NCBI GenBank assembly: GCA_001695595.3
Contig: MBPM02000050.1
Coordinates: forward strand, 124,001-188,000
Source of the DNA: Plasmopara viticola
Lineage: Eukaryota; Oomycota; Peronosporomycetes; Peronosporales; Peronosporaceae
Direction of reading: 5' to 3'
DNA: 64,000 nucleotides
Shown piece by piece: positions 12,561 through 23,853 of the stretch. The notes beneath the pieces were generated by a model. It was not told the DNA's origin. It did not search any database and worked only from the letters and a program-made list of their open reading frames with translations. Positions within the stretch are counted from its first letter, which is position 1. Every line of letters begins with the position of its first letter. The translations under genes and the position numbers were made by a program.

Positions 12561-12703
12561 TTCTACAATGTGTGCCACTTATCACAATATTTCGGATATG
12601 CGATCTTAGCACGGAATTTACAAAAATACTCACGTTATACAATCGGTAAAACTATCTTACATAATAAAATCCGGAACTGAATCGTCGACGGTTCGGTGGC
12701 ACA

Positions 12704-15700
12704 ATGGTCTCGGCATTACTGGATGAGTTACCCCTTCTGATTGACGAAGCAGATGAGCTCATGGCACGACTGTGTTCCGACAAGGCGATCTCAACGACGC
12801 GGTCGACTTTAGCATCTTCTACAGAGGTAGCAAGAAAACAAGAGGACATGACCACGAACGAGTCGCGAAAAGATCTTCAAGAGGCGTATGCTCGACAATC
12901 TTCGGCTTCGTCTCAGCCAGATATTCATGCAATACTCAACGCGATCGACTTGAAAATTTTCTCTCGACAATATCTGACAATGCAGTCGATGAGTAGTGAA
13001 AAGATAAGCACGCATTTGCCAAGTGGAGACATTGAGCGTCGTGTCTTGTATACAAGCGTCTCGAGCACGTACGCCCTCATAAAGCGTCTTTACCACTGGC
13101 AGCAAAGTGCTTGGAACGTACTTGGCCGATTTTCAGCGGACAAAACCAGCAACAGTTCCAACTTGCTGACATTTGACAGTCACTCGCATCTCACGCGACT
13201 TGTACTCACGACTGTTGCCCAATACGTCAAAGTGAACCTCCTGTGGACGTCATTTACCGTGATTCCAGGACTCCTTGCGCTTTATAACGTCCTGCATCAC
13301 GCTCAGTCTACTGAAGAAACTCCATCGACAGCCACACTAGACGCCGTTGCTTCGCCTCGAGAACATCCCGATCATCGTGTGCGCGAATTCGTGCTTCACT
13401 TTTTTACGGCGCCACTACTGGCAATCCAGCAAGACTTTGAGCTCCAAGTAGCAGATAAAGGAGCATCGCTCGCTGCACTTGCTCTCTCGTGCTTTAAGCG
13501 CTTTAGTGCCTGCCGTGATCTCGCAAAGCTTCGAGATCATGGCGTCTTTGACCTCGAGCCCCTCGTGAGTGGTGCTTATGCAGCTCATGCCTGTCTTCCA
13601 GATCTTTTACATGCTGCAGCCATGATTGATTGGGTGTCCAGTGTGGTGCTCTGCGTGCCTCATTACCTGTATCTAAGAGATAGCAAAAGTGCATCAGTGT
13701 CTTCACCTGACAGCTCGCAGTCCCTCTCACCCTTGTGGGATTTCATGGACATCATCGCTCGAGATCGACTCGTGCTTACAGTGTATCGTAACCACGTCGT
13801 GAATCTGCACGATCTATTGTACCAGAAAGTCATGTCTTCACTACCAACCACCGCTCGATCTGGTTTCTCCTCTTCTGTTCCGTCCTTCAAGTCCAATCGC
13901 TCGTCCAATTCTTTGAAAAAAATGATGAATGCAATGAGTAAATTTGCACTAAGAAACTGTGGAGTAAGCCATCGACAGCGTCGTGATCTTGCGAGATGGC
14001 TTGTCCAGAATTGCATGCAGCTTATGCAACACAATCCAGGACTCGTAGCGCCTTCGTTTCCGCTCTTTCTCGCAGCATTGACCGTCGCTCGTGATGAGAT
14101 TGAATGGGTGTTGGTGCATATCACCAACTCGTCGCTTCTTCCAAAGCACATTAAAGTCAAGCACTTGCAACGAAGTCAATCAACCTTCTTAAATGGTGAG
14201 AGAGAGCTCGCAGTCTTGTTGACGCTCAGTCATCATCTTCAAGAGCTACTGCAACAGCATGCACAGTTTCTGACTGAATACTATCAACCGTTCCTTCTGA
14301 ACGGCGACGCGAACGGCATTGCGTCCACTATTCGAGAACTTGTCGATTCAAAGACCATGTCATGTGATGATCAATGTCTCCTTGAAAGCTTTTTAGACCG
14401 TGAAGGCTATCGTGTTCATCCATCTCTACCGTCCTGGGACCGTAAATGGCATCAAGCAAATGCCTCCTTTGTGCTGCAAACGCACTTTCCTCTCTTCGAT
14501 AAGCTATGTGCACAATTGGAGTGTGCAGTCCGACACACCGAGTACATTAACGCCAATACTGAGATGATTCAACAAGCAGTGCCCTTTTCTAGGTGCTGGT
14601 GGTTCCGGGCTTCCGTGTTTGACCACTGTTTCGAACAAGCTTTGAATACAACACCGTCGTCGGCAGTCGGATTAAAAGCAATCTTGACTAGTCTTGCAGC
14701 AAAAAGGGATCAACGTGTTGGATCGGACGAGCAGAAAGCGCAAATGCTGCGTGACATCGATCGAATGCAAGCGAGGTTAATGGAACGGATGGAGGAAGCT
14801 CTTGTATCAATTGTCAAGCGGGACGTCAAGCTCCAGCAAGACGAAACGGGTGCGGGTGTTCATGTGCTCTCTCAGCCAGCGGAAAGCAAGAGTAGTGCAA
14901 GCACTCGATGGCTTTCAAGCTTTTCTCACGCACAGTCAAGTCCAAAACAGCGTGAAAGCCACGCAAACGAGCAACTCGCTACTCGGCCGTCGTCTTTCAC
15001 GGACAGTAACGACGAGGCTAGCGATGAAACAGAATACTTGCGGCTTTTTCGCGCGTTAATCGAGTACACGACCCAGCATCCAGATGACAGCAGCATGCAG
15101 CAAGCGATGATTCGTCGCGTTCAGAGCACGTTTGTCCGCTATCTACGAGACTTTGTCAGCTTTTCAAACTCCGACACACTGTCGATCGAGAGCGTAACGT
15201 TGCGCTTCTCGATCAAAGACGCGCGTGTGCACACTCGATGCTTTCTCCGAGCCACGCAGAGACTGTTTGGCTGTAACCGAGTCGGAATGAAAAGCGCGGT
15301 AGGAGAAGCGATGGAAAAAGCGCTTTGCATGAGTCAAGCCGACGAATGTACTGCCATGACGTTTCGTTCCCCTCAGGGCCAAAAGCTGCTAGAGTGGACA
15401 GGGCCGACGTCGCTTCAAAGATGCGAGACCGATGTCAAGCTGTGGACACTCGTCGATCGCCTCTCGTGGATCTATGTCTGTCTCGTAATGAAAAAGTGTC
15501 GTCCAGTGCCTTCTCAAGCACCTGCGGTCTCGAGACCTGCAGCATTGGCAGCTGTGCACCAACGTTGTTTCGTATCGGCCGCTGGCACGTCGATCGCATG
15601 CGACCCACAAGAATACACTAGTGTCGACGCGATACAACAAGTAGTTGGTTTGATCGGCGCGAACGGCATGAAGTCGATTTGCTCGACAATTGCCACTCTC

Positions 15701-16378
15701 GTAGTGGCTCAGACCCTGCGATTACGCTCTTTGATCGAAGCCGAGCACGCTGTCTTGACGTTCATGGACATGGTCATGAGCACTGGCTCCAACGCCGACG
15801 TGAGTCTTGCGTCCGCTCAGAGTCGAGCACTCGACGACATTGCGATTCAATTCATTCTCATTGGCACCGCAGCTTTCCTGCTTCAGCTCCTACACGACGA
15901 CGGACCGCACCAAGCGTTCGATGCATGGGACACACTGGTTGCGCCTGTGCTTCTTGAAGAGCTACAGAAAGATCTAGACCGACGAACGACATGGACGCGA
16001 CTGCTACCTGTGGCCTGTAGCGCTGCCTTTTATTCAAGTGTGTGGAAGCAGACGTCGTACGTGTCCAGGATCGAAGCAACCGACACGAACGCGCATATGG
16101 TGGGGATCGCCATCGCACGGCTCTTAACGACGTCGTGCAGTAAAGAATCGGTCCATCGCTGTGCTGTGACGGCGCTGAAGCGGACGGTAGCGTATTCGAA
16201 ACGCCCACTGTCGAAACAACTTGACGTGGGATCGTCATCCAAGCCTGTACTGCAAGCACTGGAGCTGCTCGTGACAACTGTAGCGTCAAGGAGTGAAGGG
16301 CGAGCGAGTAAAGAGCTAGAGCCCTCACTTGATGGGCTGTTGCCGAACGTGCAGTTGATGCTGCACGCTGGAAATTAA
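12704..16378 (+). CDS. NAP1: NAP1 / Nck-associated protein 1 (HEM family), SCAR/WAVE complex subunit
   Basis: A 1224-residue single-exon gene. It matches the HEM/NAP1 family by remembered similarity along its length: the N-terminus (LIDEADELMARL); a mid-region block at about 443-470 (NPGLVAPSFPLFLAALTVARDEIEWVL against [27 protein letters not shown] in animals); a YYQPFLLNGD block shortly after; and near residue 985 GANGMKSICSTI (animal GPYGMKFLSESL). Animal homologues are about 1128 residues; the extra length is largely a Ser/Gln-rich insert near residues 730-770. The family subunit pairs with Sra1/PIR121 in the complex that couples Rac to Arp2/3 actin nucleation, so the expected place is the cell cortex. 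The ATG at 12704 gives the family-like N-terminus. An AATAAA lies about 50 bases after the stop. Confidence 0.9.
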   Translation: MVSALLDELPLLIDEADELMARLCSDKAISTTRSTLASSTEVARKQEDMTTNESRKDLQEAYARQSSASSQPDIHAILNAIDLKIFSRQYLTMQSMSSEKISTHLPSGDIERRVLYTSVSSTYALIKRLYHWQQSAWNVLGRFSADKTSNSSNLLTFDSHSHLTRLVLTTVAQYVKVNLLWTSFTVIPGLLALYNVLHHAQSTEETPSTATLDAVASPREHPDHRVREFVLHFFTAPLLAIQQDFELQVADKGASLAALALSCFKRFSACRDLAKLRDHGVFDLEPLVSGAYAAHACLPDLLHAAAMIDWVSSVVLCVPHYLYLRDSKSASVSSPDSSQSLSPLWDFMDIIARDRLVLTVYRNHVVNLHDLLYQKVMSSLPTTARSGFSSSVPSFKSNRSSNSLKKMMNAMSKFALRNCGVSHRQRRDLARWLVQNCMQLMQHNPGLVAPSFPLFLAALTVARDEIEWVLVHITNSSLLPKHIKVKHLQRSQSTFLNGERELAVLLTLSHHLQELLQQHAQFLTEYYQPFLLNGDANGIASTIRELVDSKTMSCDDQCLLESFLDREGYRVHPSLPSWDRKWHQANASFVLQTHFPLFDKLCAQLECAVRHTEYINANTEMIQQAVPFSRCWWFRASVFDHCFEQALNTTPSSAVGLKAILTSLAAKRDQRVGSDEQKAQMLRDIDRMQARLMERMEEALVSIVKRDVKLQQDETGAGVHVLSQPAESKSSASTRWLSSFSHAQSSPKQRESHANEQLATRPSSFTDSNDEASDETEYLRLFRALIEYTTQHPDDSSMQQAMIRRVQSTFVRYLRDFVSFSNSDTLSIESVTLRFSIKDARVHTRCFLRATQRLFGCNRVGMKSAVGEAMEKALCMSQADECTAMTFRSPQGQKLLEWTGPTSLQRCETDVKLWTLVDRLSWIYVCLVMKKCRPVPSQAPAVSRPAALAAVHQRCFVSAAGTSIACDPQEYTSVDAIQQVVGLIGANGMKSICSTIATLVVAQTLRLRSLIEAEHAVLTFMDMVMSTGSNADVSLASAQSRALDDIAIQFILIGTAAFLLQLLHDDGPHQAFDAWDTLVAPVLLEELQKDLDRRTTWTRLLPVACSAAFYSSVWKQTSYVSRIEATDTNAHMVGIAIARLLTTSCSKESVHRCAVTALKRTVAYSKRPLSKQLDVGSSSKPVLQALELLVTTVASRSEGRASKELEPSLDGLLPNVQLMLHAGN

Positions 16379-19300
16379 GCACTTAACCTTGTGTGCAACA
16401 TATGTATACACGCATTAAGTTGCCACAAATAAAAGCTTGAATTTGATAGCTAATTTATTGCGCGGAATGAGTTAGAGATATCGCTCGTGCAATGTATTGC
16501 ACACGTCGATCTTCCTTAAAAAAGGTTTGACGGAGCACACAGAGCCTAGCTTGGAAGAGGTGTGCAGGAAGATATACGATACGATACGATCCTCGTCGTA
16601 AATACTACCGCGATCATGGCAAGGCTTGAAAGGAACGCATTACTTCGCCAGCGCATCCATCGCTCGACCTCGCCTAGTAATCCGCAGACACCTCTGCGTT
16701 TGGGTGATGAATGTGTAGAGGAGCTAAGCGTGCACTCTGGCAAGCACTCGTGATGAATGGCAGCTCTTCAGCGCCTGGGAGCGGTGAGACTAAGGGTCAG
16801 ATCCGGCTTAGGTCTCCTCGCTAATAAAGCTTTCAAGTTGTAGACCAATAAAGAACAGGTGGATTAAGCGGGAACAGTTTATGAAAAAACTAACACAAAA
16901 GCGAGAGGCTATGCGACTCATCCACCGCCTAGTACCGATGCAGGTCGCCGTACCCTGAAAGGTTTAATCATTCTGTGGTCAGCGGGTCCGACGTGAAATC
17001 GTCCGAATGGGCACTACTCGGTCATAAAAATTGCGATATGCGACTCTGGATGACAGGTTCTTATGTATGTACAATTTAGATATGAAAAACCCAAATTGCT
17101 CGAACGAGACCTTACAACGATTAAGCTGCCGCACGGTCGCATTGTTGCTCAGGAAGCTTGAACGAAGCACATTACTTTACGTTCGTGAGCTAAGAACACA
17201 ATTATTTCACTTGATTGATTGGAAAACTCACCTCCGAGATGTTTCAGCTTCAGCATAATGCCAAGCCAAGAGATGAAATTAAGTGTTGTGACCGCGAGTA
17301 TGAAGACACTTTTACCTTGCGGCCGAAAGATTATGTTCAAAACACCCGTAGCTTCTGAATATATAACAAAGAGACGTGCTAGGGCCTTCCCAATAGCTCC
17401 CAGGCGGTGCGAGAAGCGGTATAGTCACTGTGAGCTCCACGTGCTCATTGCGGGATCTCTGCTTCGTTATGCACTTTACATGATAGAGCCGCTGATTGCC
17501 AAAACCAGCGGCTTTTCCATGCAAACTGCGTAAGACGTAAAAGATATGTCTCCTGCCTCGGTCTTGCACCAGATGTATGCGCTTGATATTGGTTTCGGTG
17601 TCTGTCCTTACGGCCAAGCCTTCGTGTGTACTTGTGTGTGTGTGCGACAAGTATCCTCTTGTCAAGCGCGGTATAATTTGCTTAGTAGCCCTGAGCTATT
17701 TGAAAAGAGCGATCTGACTTGCTTATGTCTGTCTTCGTTGAGTTACAGCAAATGACATAGCTAAAAGCGTCGCAAAGGACGATAAACGTCCATGTCTATA
17801 ACGTCAAAGCTAAAACAAAGTCTGCGTAAAACTTTTCTCGTTTTGATCAAGAACATCCTGATGCTGACTTTTTCCGCACTACTTTATGTCCTTCTACAAA
17901 AACATTGTACAATGGTTTGGCAAGACCCCCCCATAACCCGTACTTTACCTGTGGATATAGTTGGCTTAAATTAACAACTCTTCAAATTCTTTCGGGCAAG
18001 TGACGTAGGCCGCATACTTTTTTTTCATTATCGTGGCTTTACAAAAGCTTACAAAGTTGCCGAAGCTTTGACTTCCATAGCCGCAACGTCAACTGAATAA
18101 ATTTCAGAGTAGACTGGTCTATTGCATAGCTGCCAAGGAGAAATAGCTCCAAAACGTACGGCCTAAAAATTTGTCTAGAATTAGACCGCAATGGTTAAAT
18201 TAATTGCGAGTCCAAATGATCAAACACCGCTGAGGTCTTGTGGCATCACTAATCACTTTTATAGCAAATTGCTAGACGTGCTTGCCTTCATGTGAAGTAA
18301 AAGTGCCTTCATCATCTGAAGTGGATAGTAGGCCGGTGCAGGTTCTATTGCACTGCTGAGATTATTACAAACTCGACGTAATCACTCCTTATCGCGCGTT
18401 TTATAAACACAAAGGGAATAATTTCGACATCTTCACCGATCTTTTTTTATCTTTTCGATAAAAAGACATCAATGAACTCACACGGCTTTCGTAAGTGATC
18501 ATTTCTCACTGGCGCGAAGACAATGTCGTACCGGACTTTTCTGTTTAGTAGAAATTTTGATAGTGGGTCTCCGCGCACCCCATCTGCCTATTTTTCTGTA
18601 TAGGATGATCGAAATTTAGACCGTTATATTCTTTAATCCAGGAATTGTTTTAAGCTGCCTATAAAGCCGACGCGAAACCGTTACATTTTAAATCAAGGAA
18701 ACATATCACCAAAAAGGCTGGCTTTCTTCGTAGTCCAGAACCTTCGTCACCTCTGTCAGTGCCGAAATGGGGCACATTTGTCGCCGCGCAACGAGCTTTA
18801 AAGTATTTACAAATCCTGTGAATATCCTTTAATAAAGAATAATGGAGTCGTTCGCGGCACTCAAGATCAACTTATTATTGCATTTCCATTCTTTTTTCGA
18901 GAAATTAGGTACCCGCTCCTAGTAGAACTTTGTTACCCGCTCGTGGAGCTATGGTTTTCACTGTGTCTAGTCGATCTATCCCGCTTGCGAAGCGTAATAA
19001 TTGGTGTTGTATCCATCTGTGGTACCCGCAATTAAGAGCTACCTCTATCCTCTTTTATCGATAGTTGATAATCCCAGCATATTTTGGCTATCCGTACGTA
19101 ACTTGTGTTTTGCGGTACGTGATTATCCTTGGTGTACACTTTGCCAGGCTTCTTTTAAAGGAGCCATACGCACAGCGGAAGGAAATATGACTCATTAAAA
19201 CCTTGTTCCGCAAAAGTAACAGGTTCGCACTAGTAGCCTCATCCAGTATGGCTCGTGCTTTCTCGCACGGGCTGCATCACTTAGCCCATCGATTCCGGGT

Positions 19301-22278
19301 TTGTGCTTGCTTAGCGCAACCTTTCAAGCGCGTTTTTTTCGGTGATGCTGCTTCGTTCATTCTTTGACACCTATCATAGGCTAGAGCACAAAACGTGAGC
19401 AGTTTTCTTTCGAACACTTACATTACAGGCATTATTTATAGTATGCATAACAAAATCAGGCGTGATTACCTCGCTAAGACCATCCACCTTATGATTGATG
19501 CAGGCTCCAATTGACCACTAGTGTCGATAGCAGGCATTCTGAAGGTTTTTGTAGATCTGTTATTCACGATGGAACAAGCTTATAAAGGGCATAGTAAATC
19601 TAACCATTGCTACTGCGCCAAGATCAATCACGGCATGATTAATGTAAACCTCATTTGACAAAGTTCGCGTAGCTAGTGTTTATAAGAGAAACTTGCGTTT
19701 TTGTAGAGCTACTATTTTCGATAGCAGCATAATTTGTTGCAGTGTTCACAAACTCAAATTTCGCGAAGGAAAAAAATTCTTGTCGTCTTGCTACCTGCAT
19801 CATTGTCATCATCAAAACTTTCATTTCATCGGATTTTCAAATCCACCACTTTGAGCTAGCTCTACAACCAAAAAGAGACAACGCCGAGTGGTTCTACTAT
19901 AATGGAAAAATGCTACAATTGCATTAACTTCTACTCAATGCACGAAAGGCATTTTAATGGAGGCGTGTATGTTATTACTCAGCGGTTTGAGCAGCTGATT
20001 TGCAAGTGGTACGAGATTAAAAGTCAAACTTCGGACGCGTTGCAAGGTATAAGATTTTCTGCACCAACCAGTACGCTTAGCCGCTGCGGAGTTGCCGACT
20101 TCAAAGAGCAAATGGGCGTCTACCGCGTATATTGCGTCAACTGTAGTCTACTTTTTGCCACTCATCGGCTGGACATGGCAGGCTTAAAAGTTGACTGCAC
20201 CCATGCCAGCGGAAATGAGGGTCAGCGGCGCGATAAAGTGTCGAACCATAAATTCACTCAAATATAAGCGTGGCCGAAAGAGTACATGCCGCCTGAATCG
20301 CAATACCTTGACTGCTATTGTAGGCATAACGTAAACCATCGCACTAGTTGCCAGTATCAAATTTGTAACCAATTCTTATTTACCACAGAAAATTAGTGGC
20401 CACTACCAAACCCATTAGAAGATATAATCAATGAGGGAGAGAAGGAAAATGAACGCCAATGACCACTTGCTAGCAGCAGTACATAGATGTATGAAACGAA
20501 GAAAAAATGTGGATGTCTCAAGCTCTACAACAAACAAAAGAAGTATGTAAAAAAAGCGAAAAGGTGACACGAGGTTTTAAAGAAACTGAGAGTATTGTCA
20601 GGACTGTGAGATTGATATTGTGAGTTGGATTATCGGAATGCAACATCCGGATCTCCCTGTTTCCAGATCGTAAATTCTTTTGAAAGCTAACAAATCTAGT
20701 CAAGCTATGAACAGAAGCTTTAGATCGCTTCGAGAGCTTGATGGAGTACGATACAAAGTATTCATTGGTCGCCGTAGTCAAATTCGAGTTGTTTGAGAAG
20801 CTCAAGTTGTCAATCGTAGCCGGAACGAAGCGTCGGAAGACGTAGTTGATTGTCTATTTTGGCAAATGGCACGCTTGATCATTATATATGATTTGAAAGC
20901 AGACCAAGTATACAATATTAATGAAATAGCGTTTCGGACTCGAAAGAAAAAAAAGATAGTTTTTACAGTCAAAGGGACCACAATTGTGTACACGAAAACA
21001 TCACAGCAACTTTGCACCTATCGCCGATCGCATCATGTTCGGCCTCGGAACACATTATGCCATCAACGTATATTCTGCCTGGCAAACGTGTTGCTCATAA
21101 TGCGTTGGATAAATGAATTGTTGGAGGGGCAACCGTGACGACAAAATAGAGAGGTATCACAACCGAGAGATAATCTATAAATGAATTGATCAATATCACA
21201 AAACACTACAACCACTACCGCTCTGATATTTGATGAATACGGCTCCCATATAACCATAAGTTCGTTACACAAGCTCTAGAATATGGATTTGGTTGGTTTG
21301 CTTGCCGCCGAATGCTACGCATTTGTGCCACTAGACTTTGCAGTATTTTCGAATTTTAAATGGAGGTTCGTGCCTCTATCCAAGCACTTACGCTGTAAAC
21401 TGAGAAATCAATCATAACCAAATCAGTATCGATTTGACTAGCTAGTGGCGCTTGGCATTATGAAATTAAAGATATGAATTGAGCAGTAGGATTTATGGCG
21501 CCTGCTTTATTTTCATCTAACTTGGTAACCATGGTGGTAATTTAAAGCAAATTAACGATGGAGGAATCATACAAACGAGAAGGTGAAGTGATTGCAATCT
21601 TAAAAAAGATTCATCTAAAGATTTCAACGCTGTCATCACCAAAATACGAAAATGGGTGACAGATGATGTTGCTGGGCGTTTACTCACGAAGATTATTGCA
21701 CTCAATTGATGATGCTGAAAGGAACAGCCAAGGAAGTCGGGGAAGAGTATGGATGAGTTCGACGGACTTTCTAGCTTGCAAACATATTTTAGAGCCGTTG
21801 TGTAGCAATAATAGCAATCGATGTAGAAAGCAACTAAGTCGATGACTTCATTTGTGTTGATTTTTTACAAGGCATTTTGTATTGGATATGCATTCGTTGG
21901 CAATGCATGCGTCTTTCTTTGTGTATCTGAATTCGCACAAAAAGCATTCGAAAATTGCCTACTAATTCGATGGTTTACGTTATGGCTATTTCGAAGCTTC
22001 AGGGTACACTATCGGTATCCTGGACGGCTTTAATCCACCATGGCCAGCTAACGTTTGTGCTGAAGAGGTGACGATGAGTTTCAATCTCTTGCGAACGTGT
22101 GATCGGTGTCTTTTTAAAAACGATTTCGAATTACTAAGTCGGTAGGTAACGTTATGTCAAGCCTTTATAAAAGATTACGACATGAAGGTAACTTAAGTTA
22201 CTTAAGGGGTTATAGTTCCTCGCTCTCCAGCCGTGAAAGGGTGCGACGCCTAAGCTTTCGGCAAAGATCCGCGCAATT
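16379..22278. other. Gene-poor region, 5.9 kb
   Basis: Mostly short random frames. Listed separately is a convincing orphan membrane-type exon near 17.3 kb. Other weak coding hints are a 45-codon plus-strand ATG frame at 16617-16754 (begins MARLERNALLRQRIHR), a 121-codon Cys-containing frame at 19902-20267 plus, and a 51-codon hydrophobic minus-strand frame at 20184-20339. A perfect 14-bp palindrome sits at 22188-22201, 78 bp before the OSCP1 start. A small stem-loop with an eight-base stem lies at 18444-18464. Confidence 0.5.
17232..17396 (-). CDS. Orphan exon of an unrecognised membrane protein
   Basis: This segment translates to about 55 residues with clear membrane-protein character, including GKALARLFVIYSEATGVLN, FRPQGKSVFILAV and LNFISWLGIMLKLKHLG. 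It ends at a perfect GTGAGT donor (intron from 17231). A likely acceptor (TTCTTAG) about 42 nt downstream would add a short tail ending VMCFVQAS and a stop near 17149. The upstream join is not solved: an acceptor GGGAG just before 17396 fits a phase-1 exon ending at a GTAAAG donor near 17480, but no start codon is evident in that frame. It may be part of a real intron-rich gene or a decayed one. No family is recognised. Confidence 0.3.
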
Positions 22279-23597
22279 ATGGCGGGATCTTTAATGACAA
22301 TGCCCATGCTCATCGTCAACATGGGCGCTGAGATGATTTACGTATTGGACCAGCGGCTAAAAGCTCAAAACATTCCTCGCGACAAGAGCTCCAAAGGTAC
22401 GAACCGACGGCGGATGTTGCAAGGTAGTGCTCAAGGATTGTTCTCTCGTGTTTGCAGTACTCGAGGATATTGTGAAAACCATGCACACTGAAACGTTTAT
22501 GACCGAGACCTTTAAGCCACACCGCATGTACTCGAATGGGTCCACCCGCCAGATCTTCGACCGCATTGCACACTCGTCCATCATGCGTCTCAATGCAAAT
22601 AGCATGGATAAGGTGGTGCACGTGCAACTTCTCGTGTGAATCTACTTCATGTAATGAGTCTTTGAAACTTGCTTTTATGCTGCAGCTCTACGATCTCATG
22701 CGCATGGGCTTCAAGTACCAAGTGCTAGCTTGTTCCTCAGCGGACGAGTTGCTTCAAGTGACCATGAATCACCTTTACAATACAAAGAGCCTCGTTGACT
22801 CGACTCACGTCCAACACCAAGTCGATGAGACGATTCAACTCTTTCTAACTCACTTTGACACCATGAGTCCGGGTGACTTTTACCTCTTGAAACAATATCT
22901 CTGTCGTTTCTTTCAAGACACACGGATCAAAGTGTCTCTCTTTTTACAAACTGGCATTCAAAGCACGGATGGCACGCTAGCGATGCATCATGACGGATAC
23001 ACGGCTTCGGGTGGGAAAGTGCCGGGTGTGGTTCGCTACTTTGACGCGTCAAATTGTGTCGACGAGGAAGAAACATTTGCTATTGCCAGTGCTGAAGGAG
23101 CCGTGGAGGCGCCAGAGGGCTCCGTGCTTGACCGCGACCAATTGAATGCTCATTTAGGCTTCAACATGTACGCGGCCGACTCGAAAGACGGCACGAAAGG
23201 CTTTGCACGCTCATCGCGCCAGGTTTTTGCCGATCGCAAAGTTCGTGATACTGCTAATTTCGATGCCAAGCACCTGGACTCAAAGGCACATCACAAGACA
23301 TTTAAAGCCACGGCAACGGACGGCTTTAATTTACTCGCAGACTTAGTGGGAACGTCGTCGAAAGAGGTGGACGGGGAGAACAAGGCGTTGCGGGTCAATC
23401 TCTTTCCAGATGACGCAACATTTGGACGTGGCATTGATCACGATGAGAAACAAGTGCCGACGATTTGGATTGACGCAGCCAGTGATCGCAAGCGCTCAAC
23501 GGATACAATCCTGCGAGCTTTTGAAGTTGACGACGACGCAAAAGGTGAGAGCAAAGACGACAACGATCTCCTGGACCTCATGGACTCGACTGGTTGA
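22279..23597 (+). CDS. OSCP1: OSCP1 (organic solute carrier partner 1) homologue, three exons
   Basis: The exons are 22279-22396, 22458-22612 and 22686-23597, with GT-AG introns of 61 nt (phase 1) and 73 nt (phase 0). Joined, they give 394 residues, close to the roughly 390 of animal OSCP1. The start (MPMLIVNMGAEMIYVLDQRL) matches animal LPLLFINLGGEMMYILDQRL. Further matches are AQNIPRDKSSKVLEDIV, ETFKPHRMYS, RIAHSSIMRLNANSMDK and LYDLMRMGFKYQVL, and VDETIQLF followed by a DFYLLKQYLCRFFQDTRIKVS block. The C-terminal 120 residues are acidic and variable. Both introns sit between conserved blocks, which supports the splice sites. The molecular role is poorly defined; the animal protein was named for its effect on organic solute uptake. 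It is convergent with the WW-FYVE gene, 256 bp apart. A 14-bp palindrome lies 78 bp upstream. Confidence 0.92.
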
Positions 23598-23853
23598 TGC
23601 GAAGAATTTTACTTTACCTTTTGCTTTTGCTTTGCATTTGTCTACTCTATCTACACAAAAGGTATCACCAAAAAGAAAGTCCTTGGTCCTCCCATTATGA
23701 TAGTCGCGTCGTCTTTAAGCATTTCATACACTTGTACGCTCTCGCACCAGCGGGCAGGCTCAAGAGCGTGTTACACATCTTGCATCGCATCATTTCTTGT
23801 GCTATGCAACATCACACAGTTGGAGCATTAGCTCGTGGCACAATCAATCCTAT

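Noticed and set aside
16574..16590. ACGAT triplicate and a nearby GT run at about 17633 as microsatellites
   Set aside because: Only three and five units; within chance for AT/GT-rich sequence.
20184..20339. Hydrophobic minus-strand frame of 51 codons, briefly compared with TMEM14
   Set aside because: The charged middle and the lack of the family glycine pattern do not fit; too short to call.
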